64,000 nt of DNA. It comes from Hyphodiscus hymeniophilus. Lineage: Eukaryota > Ascomycota > Leotiomycetes > Helotiales > Hyphodiscaceae. Position numbers and translations under genes: made by a program. Below are positions 1 through 11,465 of the stretch, one piece after another. The DNA is taken from assembly GCA_016508695.1 (NCBI GenBank), contig VNKQ01000019.1, forward strand, positions 986,056 to 1,050,055. The letters run 5' to 3'. How positions within the stretch are numbered: the first letter of the stretch is position 1; each line of letters begins with the position of its first letter. Under the pieces are notes generated by a model. The model was not told the DNA's origin. It saw only the letters and a list, made by a program, of their open reading frames with translations, and did no database searches.

Positions 1-892
1 GGTGACAGAGCAGAGAATATGAATATCATGACCACAACGTCAACACTTTCGTCTCCCAAGCCAGGTGGCAGATCTTCTCCAGCAACATCCCATACATCTG
101 CTTGTATATTCACTCCATTATCATACAGCTCATTTTGCCGAATGACTTCCACGGCCTTCTTAGAGAAGTCGCAAGCATGAATTTTCAGCTGTGGATTCTG
201 ATTGTGTTTGAGAATCGGAAACGCAGTATTGCCAGCGCCAGCACCGACTTCTAGGAGAATAGTAGGAGGAGAGTCGGCAGATGTGATACGAGATAGGATA
301 GGGAATTCTTGTTGCAGCCATTTGCGATCTTTGAAAAAGTTTGCAGTATTATTCTTGTAGAAATTGTTCCACCATTTGGCAGGATCGGAATTGAATCTAG
401 CTATCGCTTGTTAGCTTGATGTAAGAAGGTATTCCAAAAGTATGTAAATATGGAGTGCAATTTCAGATAGGAGCGAAAGACATTGCTGATTTGTTTCGTT
501 CATGGGCTAGTAACCTCAGATGAACTATGCATTTTTCAAATCATCAGAATGCATGGAGGGAGGGAAAAAGTGAAAAGGGTGTACTCACTTTTGTCAAAGT
601 CTGACACCGGTGCTTCGCGTTGCTTGGCATATTGTAGCTCTGCATACTCTTTGTAAGTATCGTCAGTTTCTACGTGATCCCACGCATTGAATTCGAAGAC
701 ATTGGCTTCATCGCTGAGATAGCGAGAGCCGAATTGAAAGGGATCACTTCTTTTGAGGTTATTGTCGGGGTCGTGGGATAGATGTGGTGGAATTTCAGTG
801 GGAGGCTCCGTTGCTGCTGGTGAGTCTCGGACTGTTAATGAGGATATATCCTGAACTAGGACTGATTCCCCGTTACCCTGACTTGACTCCAT
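1..892 (-). CDS. TRM140: tRNA N3-methylcytidine methyltransferase, partial (C-terminus beyond window)
   Basis: This is a SAM-dependent methyltransferase of the ABP140/METTL2 family, which makes 3-methylcytidine at position 32 of some cytosolic tRNAs. Exons are 589-892 and <1-400, with a 188-bp intron (donor GTGAGT, acceptor TAG). The N-terminal part has the family block NVFEFNAWDHVE. The second exon has AKWWNNFYKNN, FFKDRKWL and the SAM-binding motif LEVGAGAGNT, followed by VDVVVMIF near the window edge. An upstream in-frame ATG at 925 is possible; I prefer 892. The gene is divergent from COQ10 across about 320 bp, so the two may share a promoter region. The family call is firm; the 3' end is outside the window. 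Confidence 0.9.
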
Positions 893-1211
893 GGTACAAG
901 TCGTCGCAGCAAGAGATTGTAGCAACAGGTTTGCGGGAAACGAAGGTGTTTGTGGGAATGAATGAAGGTCCAGAGCAAGCGAAATTTCTTCTTGAGCTTC
1001 CCAAGGGCGGTCACAGAATTTATTCGGCAGAAACCCGGAAACCGAGCTTCAAAACGGTTTGTGGATCTCCCAATGACCTCACGATTCCAATACAATACCT
1101 TACATACCTTAATGTCTACAATACGGTCTCTTACTGTCTTTTCGATTCTTGGAGATCTTCACGGCTGTTCTGTGTTGTCGCTTTAATCAACTCTCATTTT
1201 CTAAGATCATC
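893..1211. promoter_or_regulatory. Divergent intergenic region TRM140 / COQ10
   Basis: This 319-bp gap separates two head-to-head housekeeping genes and must hold both promoters. I saw no clear TATA box or other recognisable site. Open frames that cross it are fortuitous. Confidence 0.5.
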
Positions 1212-1943
1212 ATGTCCACCAAAGTCCTTCGCTCTGTTCCTCGAGCAAATACACTCTACTCCTTCAAGCCTAATCGTCGAGCCTTCATAACTCTTCCAGG
1301 AACTGAAGCCCAATCCCTCTCAACGACCCGAATCCTCCCATACAATTCCAACAGTCTCTACAAAATCATCGCAGATGTCGACTCCTACTCGACCTTCATC
1401 CCCTACTGCGTCTCTTCGAAGGTTACCAAATGGTCGGCTCCAGACTCAACACAAAAACGGTGGCCTTCAGAAGCAGACCTGAAAGTGGGCTGGGGTGGAT
1501 ACGAAGAAACATTTACCTCACGTCTATACTGCGTGCCCGGATCTATCGTCGAAGCTCTAGGAGGTGAAGCCGTGACGACCATACCGCACTCGCAGCTTGC
1601 ACACCACAAGGAAACATTGGGAGGAGAAGCGAAGGCGAATAGTATATTCCGGAGTATAAGGGCAAGGTGGGCGGTCAAGCCTTTCCATTATAAACCACCT
1701 ACGGGACGACCGCAAACCGATAAAACAGAGCTTCCGGCGATGGAACGTACGGAGGTGCATTTGAGTCTGGATTTCCAATTTTCAAATCCTATCTATGCTG
1801 CTCTGAGTAAGGCAGTTGCGCCGAAGATTGCGGGAATCATGATCGAGGCCTTCGAGGTCAGAGCGAGGAAGCTATTGGATGGACCAGGGGCGGATATCGT
1901 TGAGGATGTGGTGCCGGAAAAGAAGGAAGCTGAAGCATCATAA
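1212..1943 (+). CDS. COQ10: Coenzyme Q-binding protein COQ10, mitochondrial
   Basis: A START/polyketide-cyclase-fold protein that binds ubiquinone and is needed for its function in respiration. The single exon encodes 243 residues from ATG 1212. The 22 codons open upstream of that ATG lie in the divergent promoter region, so I reject the longer start. The first 30 residues are rich in Arg and Lys and lack acidic residues, as expected for a mitochondrial presequence. Family blocks are YKIIADVDSYSTFIPYC, a conserved Trp-Gly-Gly-Tyr-Glu segment and SLDFQFSNPIYAALS near the C-terminus. Length and order match the family. The gene looks intact and marks the conserved side of the window. Confidence 0.93.
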   Translation: MSTKVLRSVPRANTLYSFKPNRRAFITLPGTEAQSLSTTRILPYNSNSLYKIIADVDSYSTFIPYCVSSKVTKWSAPDSTQKRWPSEADLKVGWGGYEETFTSRLYCVPGSIVEALGGEAVTTIPHSQLAHHKETLGGEAKANSIFRSIRARWAVKPFHYKPPTGRPQTDKTELPAMERTEVHLSLDFQFSNPIYAALSKAVAPKIAGIMIEAFEVRARKLLDGPGADIVEDVVPEKKEAEAS

Positions 1944-2458
1944 ATGGGTATGGAAGGCGTTCCGGCTTTGGGGAATAGAATATCCCCCTGTGTACGAGTA
2001 TGCTAAAATCAGTGGTTCCTTCAATTGAAGCCAGGTAGAATACTCGTTCCGGTCAATATCTGTGAGACTGTCTATTGACTGAATACAGAAAAACATACAT
2101 GTAAAGTAAGGACCAACACAACCCCTCTTCGCCTGGTTAATTTAGCGGAGTATTAACCAGGTCTTGGTATTCATCGCATGGTAACATTAGCAGTTCGAAG
2201 AGAGAAAAATGCCTGTCAATTTCTTTCAATTTTTACATGCATGTTCTATAAGATAGCCATGCTCACGAAGTCGTACATGGGTAATGGAATGCTCAACTTA
2301 CGTCTAGTGGTTGGGACTAGGTCGTCTAATTCTCTTCGAAATTCCTCCTCTTTCTTACTAGCATTACAGAAGCGAGTGTTTCCTGCTCAGGGAGCCATAA
2401 TTATAATTTCATTGACGTAAGTAGTGGCACACCATTTCTGAATTTCCAAGGCTACAAT
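1944..2458. other. Convergent intergenic region
   Basis: This 515-bp gap lies between the 3' ends of COQ10 and the TRI12-like transporter. I see no gene or structured repeat in it. Confidence 0.6.
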
Positions 2459-4504
2459 TCAAGCTGCTCCCTCATGCTTGTGCTTAGCATGTAAATCCTC
2501 TACTGGAGCGTCTACATGGTAGTTCATGGTTGCCTTCAAATCACCCAAAAACCAACAAAGAATGCACGCCAGCGCGCCAAAAGGAGCGGCTATTATATAT
2601 ACATTCCTCAGACCATCCGCGAATGCCCTTTTCAGTGCAGCAACGCCCGCTTCGATTATGAGAGGATTGATGCCTGGAATATTGGGAAGCGCGGTGGCAT
2701 TATTGCTAGCGATAGCACCCACAAAGGCGGGAATAGAAGTGGTGGGAAGTCCAGCCCGCCCCGCAGCCCCAGCAACATATGTAGGGATTCTCTTCGCCAG
2801 GCCAGTTGTAAGCGTGGCACCATAGATAGCAGTGAAAACTGTGGCAGCCACGGCTCTAGCAGATGTGGTAAGGGCGGTCGCGGTAGCAATAAGGTGATGA
2901 GGCGTAGAGAGTTGTACTCCAGCAATAATAAGAACAAGTGGGCCGCCGAACCCGATGCCGGCTAGACTTGCGAAGGCAAGCGAATTGAGAGAATCACCAG
3001 GTTGGATCGTTGTTAGACCAATCGTGCCACAGGTGAAGAGCAGGAACCCTATGAACATTGGTAATCGGATCGACCTTAACTTGGTGCTCGCATAACCGTA
3101 GAGCGTTGTGCTTAGAGCACAAGCGACCCAGAATGGCTGTAATCGCGCCGTCAGGAGGAAGGGGTTGGTTTCGAAAAGAGCCGTTGTCCTAAAATATTGT
3201 CAGTCTTCTGGATGCTGGTTTCAGAATTGAGGAATTGTATCGAGATAAGAAGTACATTGTTGGATAGAAGATCACATATGCGAAGAGCAAGATGCCTTCG
3301 ATGAATATGAGGCTAACGCAGATTGTAAACGTGCGCCCACGATCCTTTCCACCACGAAACAGGTCATGATGTAGGATGCCATCTTTTTTGAATTTCCATT
3401 CGTAAAGGCCGAAAGCTATGAGTACCACAATTCCGACGATCAATGTTGCTAGCACTTGCACACTGGACCATTTGAAAACACCACCACCAAGGTTTAGTCC
3501 AGTCAAGAGCAAAGTTAAGCCAGTGGTCAGCAGACCGAATCCAGGAAGGTCAAGGCGGCCGATCTTCTGCCAAAATGATAGGTGATCTAGGCGTGTATGT
3601 CTCTTCGGTGGTCTGTAGCCGACGAGCAGTCCTGCGGAAGTTACTCCCCATAGTGCCATTTGAAACCACTAGGAGATGAGTCAGTAGTCAATACCTTTTA
3701 GATACAGCTGTAAGTAAAGTGGAATCTGTACATAGAAGTTGCGCCAGCCCGTATGCGGATTCGTTCTGGTAAGGGCTCCGATGACTAGTGGCCCTATACA
3801 AGCACCGAGAGCAGCTGCTACGTTCATGGTAGCCTGAACAACTATAAATCATTAAGCTTAGCATCCACGGTTGGAGACATGGCGATCCTTGATAAGAACA
3901 TACTGGGTCTCCATCTTCTTGGTAGGATTTCGCTCGGAACGCAATATGCCAAAGGGACGGTAGCAAAGCCGAAACCGATCAATATTTGAGCTACAATAAG
4001 CCGATAGATGTTGCTAGAACCAGGTGCAATAGCTGAACCGATAAATGAGATTATACACGGGCCAACGAGGAAGGCCTTTCGAGCTTGGAAAGTATCTGAC
4101 GCGGATGATATTATAGGAGAGACCACGGCTTGAACAAGTGAGAGGGCGTTTGGCACCCATGTCTGGCGAGCCGTATTGTTTAGGTCATCTCCAATGTATG
4201 AAAGCTAGTACCCTCAACGTTGAGTTCAATATAGCAGATCCGTTACTAGAATTTGACTTACGACTGCAGGAGGGCCTTGAAGTGCTAGCACCTGAACAAA
4301 ATTCAAGAAAAACATCGCAATCAAGGCGAAATAAGTCCTTGTATGGAACTCGGGTTCCTCATCAACATCGTCATACACTAGATCAGGCGTGGAAGCTAGA
4401 ACGTCTTCCTTGTGTTCTCCAGTAGTAGTTTTCTCCTCTGTCGGCGTCTGCAATTGCTTAGAGCCAAAGTGTACGCTGTCACTGGCGGTATCTTCGAAAG
4501 CCAT
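2459..4504 (-). CDS. MFS efflux pump, TRI12 / DHA2 family (14 TM helices)
   Basis: A plasma-membrane proton-driven exporter of the fungal TRI12-like group of the major facilitator superfamily, usually used for secondary metabolites or drugs. There are five exons in gene order: 4262-4504, 3904-4204, 3732-3841, 3256-3668 and 2459-3188. Introns are 57-67 bp with GT-AG ends. The lengths sum to 1797 nt, giving 598 residues. After a hydrophilic N-terminus, TM1 begins at RTYFALIAMFFLNFVQ. Diagnostic blocks are NTARQTWVPNAL, VPSEILPRRWRP and VGYRPPKRHTRLDHLS. The reading frame is intact across every junction. The adjacent FAD oxidase is divergent, which is compatible with export of its product. The true substrate cannot be read from sequence. 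Confidence 0.88.
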
Positions 4505-5585
4505 GATGATCTAAGTAGGTAGATAGCCTGACTGATCAATAAGTACTACCAAAAGGCAAAGACAAATTCCAGGGTAGAGTTCGTGATGAGCAGAGTGTCA
4601 CAGATTTCAGACCCATGGTGTAGGGTGATTGCCTTATAATCCTGTAGAGTCGAGCTGGCTCCATGTGGCTTAACCCTTCGTCCCACTCAATCGTTTGTCT
4701 CAAATGTTGATCTCGAACATCGAAACCTCCGTGCTGACCAAGACTTTTCGAGATCCCGAGATGGTACGGTGGTCTACCAGAGCACAAACTGGAGAGTGGT
4801 GGTGATACCCCGTCCTACTCGTCCATACCCCATAGGAGACCCCTAGTGTCCCACATTACCCCGGGTCCGCAACTGCCCGCAGTCCGTCCCACAATACCAC
4901 AGTCCCACAGTCCCACCTCAACCAGCATGAGACCAATACAACTAGCAACCTTTCTCACGAGGTACTTGTACCAGCACAAAGACATGGACCTGATCACAAG
5001 AGTTGAAAGACTTTTGTCAGTATATCAGCCCATTCCTCTTAAACCAATCATAACTTCATCTTAGGTCGCGTATCGTAGACCTAAGAAAGACCACGACTTG
5101 GTTAGCAGGAGAAGAATGCGCAAGTCTAGCCTGAGGCGGCAGGATGCCCGGCAAAACGTGGAGCGAAGGGCTTGTAGGGGCCTCGGTTAATTGAAGACCC
5201 CCTTAAAAGATTCAGGTTTTCAGATATCCAGACATGCGGATTCCTTGTAGCTAAGGGGATAATATAAGGTTTCAATTATAGATATATATCAAGTTTTTAC
5301 TCCTTGTTTATTATTTATATTAAAAGGGGCCCGGGTTTGATTTTCGCCCGAATCAAGCCTTTTCAGCTTCCGAGATTGGCACTCCTAGCCATTGCTAAAC
5401 AAACGGGCAGTAAGCTAATGTAGGATCCTTACTAGGCCTGCTGCACTGCTCCATATCAGAACCCCTCTACAGCTACGGAGTACTGTTCAGTCCGTGGACT
5501 AGTTGAACATTTAGAGGTACGTACACCACGCCTTTACTTCCCGATAGTTTCTTTATTCTTGTAAGTAAGCTCTCAGGATCTCCGC
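4505..5585. other. Intergenic region with AT-rich patch
   Basis: This divergent gap lies between the MFS pump and the FAD oxidase. It contains a C-rich low-complexity run (about 4850-4920, repeated CCCAC/TCCCAC) and an AT-rich patch (about 5260-5330) that may be an old, mutated repeat. No gene is supported. Confidence 0.5.
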
Positions 5586-7596
5586 ATGATGGCTTACTTC
5601 ACGACAGTTCTTGTAGGCTTGTATGCCTTTGCTACTCAAGTGCACATTGTCTCGAGCTTCAGTGCTCCTCTTGGTTGCAAATGTGTCGGTTACGCTTTTC
5701 CATCTGATTTGGCATCTCTCACAACTCCTAGGGACCTTCGGATTCCTGCTGGCCGTCACTTTCCTCCTGGAACAGTTTAAACTCATCGGTTTCAGGCAGA
5801 CTTATTAAAGATGCTCCTTCTGCAATTGTGTGCTACCCAGGCCCACAGGAGAATCTCGCAGCCTGCGCCACTGTTTTGGCAGGTCTGACCAACTCGACCT
5901 TCGTTGGGAATGATCCTATTGCTCTTGGATATCCAATCAATGAGACATGTCCAGCAGTGGATTATGCCGCCGGGGGTGCGCCAGGCAGCTGTTCTATTGG
6001 GGACTCTCCTGTGTATGCCATCGATGCAATTAGCCCTGCTGATGTTGTACAAGGTGTGAGTTTTGCTAGGAGTCAAGGCATCAGACTAGTAATTCGTAAT
6101 ACTGGCCATGACATCTCGGGCAGGTAAATATGCAGACTTTGTATGCTGTATGTTCAATTGCTGATTCTTTCTACAAGATCGACTGGTTATGGCAGTTTAG
6201 AGATATGGATCCGTCATCTCAGACAGGGCATCACTTTCCAGCAAACATATAAAGCCTCCGACCAATGCGGCAAATCAGGCTGGACAGGAAGCGCTTTCAC
6301 CATCGCCGGAGGCTACGTTTGGGGCGATGTCTATGCAGAGGCCAACAAAAGGAATGTCGTGGTAGTGGGTGGAGGAGATCCGGTACGCATACAACCCATT
6401 GAACTCCTACATGACCGTACTGATGTTGTTGTAGAGTGTTGGTTGCATCGGAGGATGGTTCCAAGGAGGAGGCCATAGTCCTGCCTCGCACACCTATGGT
6501 TTGGGCGCGGACCAGATTCTCGAGGCGCAAGTCGTGCTTGCAAGCGGCGCTATCGTCACTGCAAATGCCTGCCAGAACAGTGATCTTTTCTTCGCTATTC
6601 GTGGTGGTGGCGGAGGAACGTATGGAGTTGTGGTCTCGACAACTGTCAAAGTCCATCCTTCAACATCAGTAGTGGCTCAAGTCCTACAAATTGCTCCTCT
6701 TAACGATACACAGATCCCCCAATTCATGGAGGCTCTTGCAATGGTCTATGAGGCATATTCTGACCTGAACAACGGTGGCTATTCTGGATACGGAAGTTGG
6801 GCGGTATGTTTTCCCCCAAGATTCCAGTCTGGTAGCCAGCTGACCCCGAAGTCTACAGGTCCAAAGTTATGCACCTGTGGTTTCAACATTCTTTAGCGGT
6901 TACCAACATGCCATCGCCGTTTTCAATCAGTCCCTCGCCTCAGCCCAAGCGCTGTTTGCGCCCCTCGCCGTGAAGCTTGCACCTTACAACGGAACAAGCC
7001 TTTTCATCTCAACTTCCTATTTGAGCTTCCCTTCTTATCAAAACTATTACGCTACCCTCTCTGGTGGCCAAAGTGCTGTTGGTGTCAGCGCAGCTCTAGG
7101 ATCTCGATTCCTTGATCGTGCTGCCTTGACCAACTCTTCGACAGCTCTGAAAAGGATGCTCAACATCACAGCCGGGACTCCAGGCCAATTCACCTCCACC
7201 AACGTCTGCTTAGTATCTGGCGGGCAAGTATTTGCTGACGCAGCTGATCTATACTCAGGTGTCAACCCAGCCTGGAGAACAGCGCACGTGCACAACGTCA
7301 TCGCTCGGGGCTGGGCACCAGGAACAGACGTTGCGGGCATACAGGCTGTGCATAGCGATATCACGAGGGTCAAGGTGGGCGCGATGCGAGCATTGGCACC
7401 GAACACGGGAAGCTACATGAATGAAGCGGACCGTCTGGATCCAACATACCTACAAGACTTTTACGGATCGAACGCTGTAAAGCTGAGCTTGATAAAGTTG
7501 GAATATGATCCATTGAGCGTGTTTTACTGCCCAACTTGTGTGGGAAGTGAGGCCTGGGTGGAGGATAGTGTTGGGAGGTTGTGCTTGAACTTGTAA
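5586..7596 (+). CDS. Secreted FAD-linked oxidase, berberine-bridge-enzyme family
   Basis: A VAO-type oxidase with FAD-binding (PF01565-like) and BBE C-terminal domains. Exons are 5586-5684, 5732-6123, 6178-6382, 6435-6803 and 6859-7596, for a total of 1803 nt or 600 residues. Introns are 47-55 bp. Residues 1-24 look like a signal peptide. The mature N-terminus has the family pattern CKC-GPSDSCWPS. The flavinylation His is in RNTGHDISG (about residue 159), followed by STGYGSLEIW. The usual second attachment Cys (C-P-x-V-G) is replaced by Asp in GGDPSVG, so single His attachment of FAD is likelier. The C-terminus shows VFYCPTCVGSEAW. The first intron donor (GTCGGT) is weak, so the exon 1 end is the least certain boundary. 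ATG 5589 is an alternative start. It sits beside a divergent MFS pump. Confidence 0.87.
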
Positions 7597-9244
7597 TTGT
7601 ATTTCATAGAGCCAGATTTATATCTAAAGTCATTACAATTATGACCTCGACGTCTCTATCTCATGTTCTCCGCCAATACATTTCGTTATCTAGACTTTGC
7701 ACCCACCTGTTGGTAGCTATTATATGCTTCTGAGTTGCAGCCAGAATCCACCCTTGTTGAGAAGGCAAGTGGCTTAATCCCGAAAAGCGCAGACCCAATG
7801 TATGGCCGTCAGCCATACAGTTGGCAGACGAAGTGGCAAGGCCTGGTCGTTTATTGGAAGCTCACGCTACAGTCACGGACCCTTTCTGTCCCATGCTCAC
7901 AACCCTAAGTAGAATGTAAACAGGTTCACTTACTTAATGGACAATAAAAAGGGCAAAAGGGGGCCCAACACTCTCTTTGCTGATCTATGCGAGGCTACTG
8001 CACTGCTATGGGTTTGCAGCCGCATTTTCGGCCCGCCCCCTGGAAACCAACCTGAATCTTACTGTACTCCACTAGCTCTGACCCGGAGCCAGAGGTCGTG
8101 CCGAAAAAACACGCCCGTTACGGCTCCTGCGCTGCGGCCAAAACCAGAAGCCCAAGCTTGATAACAATTCGATTTAAAACTTTGAAGTTGCAGCGAAAAT
8201 ATGCTCTAGGACTTATTATTAACTAGTTTTTGAATGGAAATACCTGGTCGTATTTTAATTATTTTTTAAATATATCGCTCTGCGCATAGTTATGGGCGAG
8301 TTTTTGGGGCACCCTCTAGCCGGACTTACCGAGCAGCAAATGTTTCGCATCGTGGTCAAGATGCCAATCAAAGTCTCGCATCCAGCAAGAACCAACATGT
8401 CGCGGAGATGGAAAACTCGGGACACACCACTCTTTGCGGACTGCAGTTCGTAGGGAAATAAGGTTTTGTTGGATTTCTTGCATGTTGGTTGGAAATTTGG
8501 ACAGCCTCCCTGGTTTGTTGGATAGGTTCCTTGTACGTACCTCCTCATACGCAACGTCGGATTCGGGACCAACAAGAGATTATAAATCGTCGGCCTTTCT
8601 CACCGTGGCGAAATGTGGCGGACATGAATGATCGTGAAGATCACTACTTGAACAGGTACAACCCCTGGATCCGAGCCGTAGATTGTTAATTTATTCCTGC
8701 ATACAGTACTCCTTGAAAGTTGGCGAACAAGATCCTTAGATATCGACAATTCCCCACCTTCTGCCCCTCAAATTACCCCCTGCCCTCCTACTCTTCGCCC
8801 AATACGAATTCCGTGCTTGCGGCTCCGGGGCTGTGAACTACTTGTTCCGAGTGGTGAATGCCTTGATGCCTCTTAGCACGGGGTCAAAGTCTTTTTTGCT
8901 AAGCTACTTCTTACGGTAGACACCCTTGATAGAAAAATGCCCATTGTAAGAACAAGGCATAGTGTTGGCTTTTGTGGTCCGTATTGCAAACGAGGGAAGA
9001 GGCTAGGAAGGGCAGAGAAAAAAACAAAGATAAAGCCAAAGGAGAAAATATCGGGGATGGGAGTTTGGCCAGCGATGGGCATGACTTGAAGTGGTGAACT
9101 GTGCTCTTTGAGTTCGTTCTATATAGTATTGAAGACTCCTTTGGCTATAAGCCCTCAGAATCAAATATCTGAAGAGTGCCGCAGCGTGTAATAAAAAATC
9201 ATTTGCTCTCCTCAAACTCCAGGGACAACAGTCTATCAAAGTGG
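7597..9244. other. Intergenic region, no gene seen
   Basis: This stretch of about 1.65 kb separates the FAD oxidase from the PTH11-like gene; the two genes converge here. Short open frames on both strands lack family signatures and show no plausible splice extension. An A/T-rich patch occurs near 8200-8280. Confidence 0.55.
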
Positions 9245-10527
9245 TTAGCAAGCGGGAATATACCCTGGATAATCGACCCGAGAACTACTAACAACATCTC
9301 TTTTCACAAAAATACTGTTGGAAGACTCATTATACGTCTCCACGATCCCTTCCCTGGACTCACTCCTCGGATCGTCCCACTGCAACCTCGAACTTTTGAT
9401 CTTAGTGGTAGAACTGAATAACTGGAGAGGCATTGAGTTCTGTCGTACTCGGGAGTCTGTAGCCTTCGTTTTACTGCCGTAGACGCCTCCTGAAGAGTAG
9501 ACATTTGTCGGTGCTCGGAGATGTGCAAAGAGGGATTTGAAGGGAGGAAGGCAGCCAACAACAACAGCTGGAAGGATGGCTATTAGCACGAATTGGATGG
9601 GTTTCGGGTATTGTCTAGGATACCTACAAATGGAAGATTCGAGGATACCCCAGAGGGCCAATAACACAGCGTCATTTCGTGCTGTAAACGTTATCTGCAC
9701 TGCTCGAATGATTGCAAAGATGATGATAATGAAGCAAATACTGAAAACAGCTGCTAATCCCATCTTCTCCTTTCGGGAGATCTTGACTTTCCAGAGGAGA
9801 TTCAACGGCATTGCCATTACTGAAATTGCTAGGTCAGAAGACGGTTGTTTAGAGGGCTTGAGTAGAGGAATGTACTCATAACATCGGTCAGAATATCCAC
9901 TGTCGTGCTATATGAGATAGCTATAACAGAGCCTCTCAAATCAACTGGCTTGTTGCATTTTCCTGTCGTCTTTCCGTCAGCGTTGATACTGAAAGTAGCA
10001 TGAAGAAGGATCTGAATACACCCACCAAGCGCAAAATAATCCGCAGCTGGATGGCAATTGTTGATCGAGGCAATCCAACACCCACTGTAAGCAAAAAAAC
10101 AAAACACCATTACTCCCCACCAAATCTTTCTATACACGGGCAACCCATCAAACAAGTGATAGAAAAACGCCAGAAATGACGCCTTCACTAGCCAGAGAAC
10201 AGTCCAAAACAGCCCAATGATCGTAAACTCTAACTTGAGGTACCTGGCTCCCTTTTGAACCAGAACTTCATCCTCAGGTACTCGACCTGCCTCTGCTTTC
10301 GCCATATAATACACACCTGGCGTTTGAAATGTTTGGAGAATAGCGTTGACGACTAGCACTATGAAGGCTGCGTATATGAAGTAGTCGTCTCCGCGTAATC
10401 GCTGGAACTTGTAGAATCGAATGAAGGTACGCACTGTGACGAAGATTCCAGCGAGGCCTACGCCGGCCCATGTTATGGCTATCAGGCCTTGTTCTGGCAG
10501 ATGCTTTGCAATGCCATGGACAGACAT
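9245..10527 (-). CDS. PTH11-like / fungal rhodopsin-domain integral membrane protein
   Basis: A seven-helix membrane protein of the large Pezizomycotina rhodopsin-domain (PTH11-like, non-CFEM) class; some members act as surface or host sensors. Proposed exons are 10026-10527, 9876-9962 and 9245-9819 (1164 nt, 387 residues). The family signature VDILTDVMIMAMP is assembled across the 56-bp second intron. The first intron (9963-10025, 63 bp, donor GTGGGT, CTGAC branch-like element) has no stop codon and a length divisible by three. Retaining it would still give an open 408-residue protein. I prefer splicing because it restores FALGKCNKPVDLRGSVIA. The last 90 residues are hydrophilic and Ser-rich, as expected for a cytosolic tail. 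No ligand can be inferred. Confidence 0.82.
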
Positions 10528-11465
10528 CGTAACAGAGGTGTTTCGTCTTCGGATCTCCTGGTGGAAGGGGAAGAGACAAAAGGATCGGCTCTGGCGTTCT
10601 GCCTCTCCGAAACTGGTTGGCTAAGGCTGTGATTTAAAGGAGAGAAGCAATTGGCGAAAGGTACAGATATGGCGGGTGTCGAAGCCTCAGAAGAGCTCAA
10701 TAATTTACAGAAGCTGACAACAACTCACAATTTCAGTATGTCGAAAAAAATCTGGAATTTGTTTGAAGGTACTTTGAGATAGTCCGCAATCACATGGTGG
10801 AAGTGGTGGAAGAAGCACCTTCGGCTACTGCCGCAGCTCAACTTCGATGCTCTCGGGGCAGCAACGACATTTTGCGGAAGCTAAAGAGGAAATGTACTGA
10901 GACAGACGTGCCGTGTGTCAATCATATCCCACCTCTTCAGAAAGAACAGGAGAGGAGTGAGTTCGAGTGGGTCCATTCTCCAGAACAAGGACAAGGACAG
11001 GGTTTTCGTCTGCAGCATCCGTGCCTTGCTCCTTTGGTTGTTAAGTTTGACAAGTGTTGCTGAATCAATGGTCAGAATAGTTGGCAACTCAAACCAACAC
11101 ATCAAAAGATGGACAATACATAAAACCTGTTCGCTGCCCAATCATATTACAATACAAATATCCGCCTGGACTATATAATTACCACGACTCGACAACCGAT
11201 TGGTTGTTGTTAGAAATGCCTATGCGGCGAAGAGTACAAGAATAAATAAATACATGATTTGAGTAGCAGCTCTAAGAAGCACTGAGAACAGTAAACATAG
11301 AAGTGATGCATCCATGCTTGTTGACGGAATACTCAGGGGGTGACTAAGCCTAATTGGTCACATCCTACGAGTACTCGAGTACGGTACCCCGCAAACCAAC
11401 GTCTCTTGCACGGCACAACACCTCGTCAACATATAAGTTATTCACGGCCTAGACCACATCAACAG
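10528..11465. other. Divergent intergenic region
   Basis: This gap of about 940 bp lies between the PTH11-like gene (minus) and the C2H2 regulator (plus) and holds both promoters. An open frame runs 11340-11466 in frame with the regulator but starts at GTG, so I treat it as 5' leader. No clear gene is present. Confidence 0.55.

Noticed and set aside
784..1290. 168-codon plus-strand frame crossing the TRM140 5' end and COQ10 promoter
   Set aside because: It overlaps the conserved N-terminus of TRM140 on the other strand and has no domain; it is a shadow frame.
5685..5731. Initial model reading exon 1 of the FAD oxidase straight through to a stop at 5780
   Set aside because: The family motif D-S-C-W-P-S lies in another frame from 5732, so a short intron is required.
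8255..8575. 106-codon minus-strand frame
   Set aside because: No recognisable domain, biased composition, no splice partners and no start context; treated as chance.
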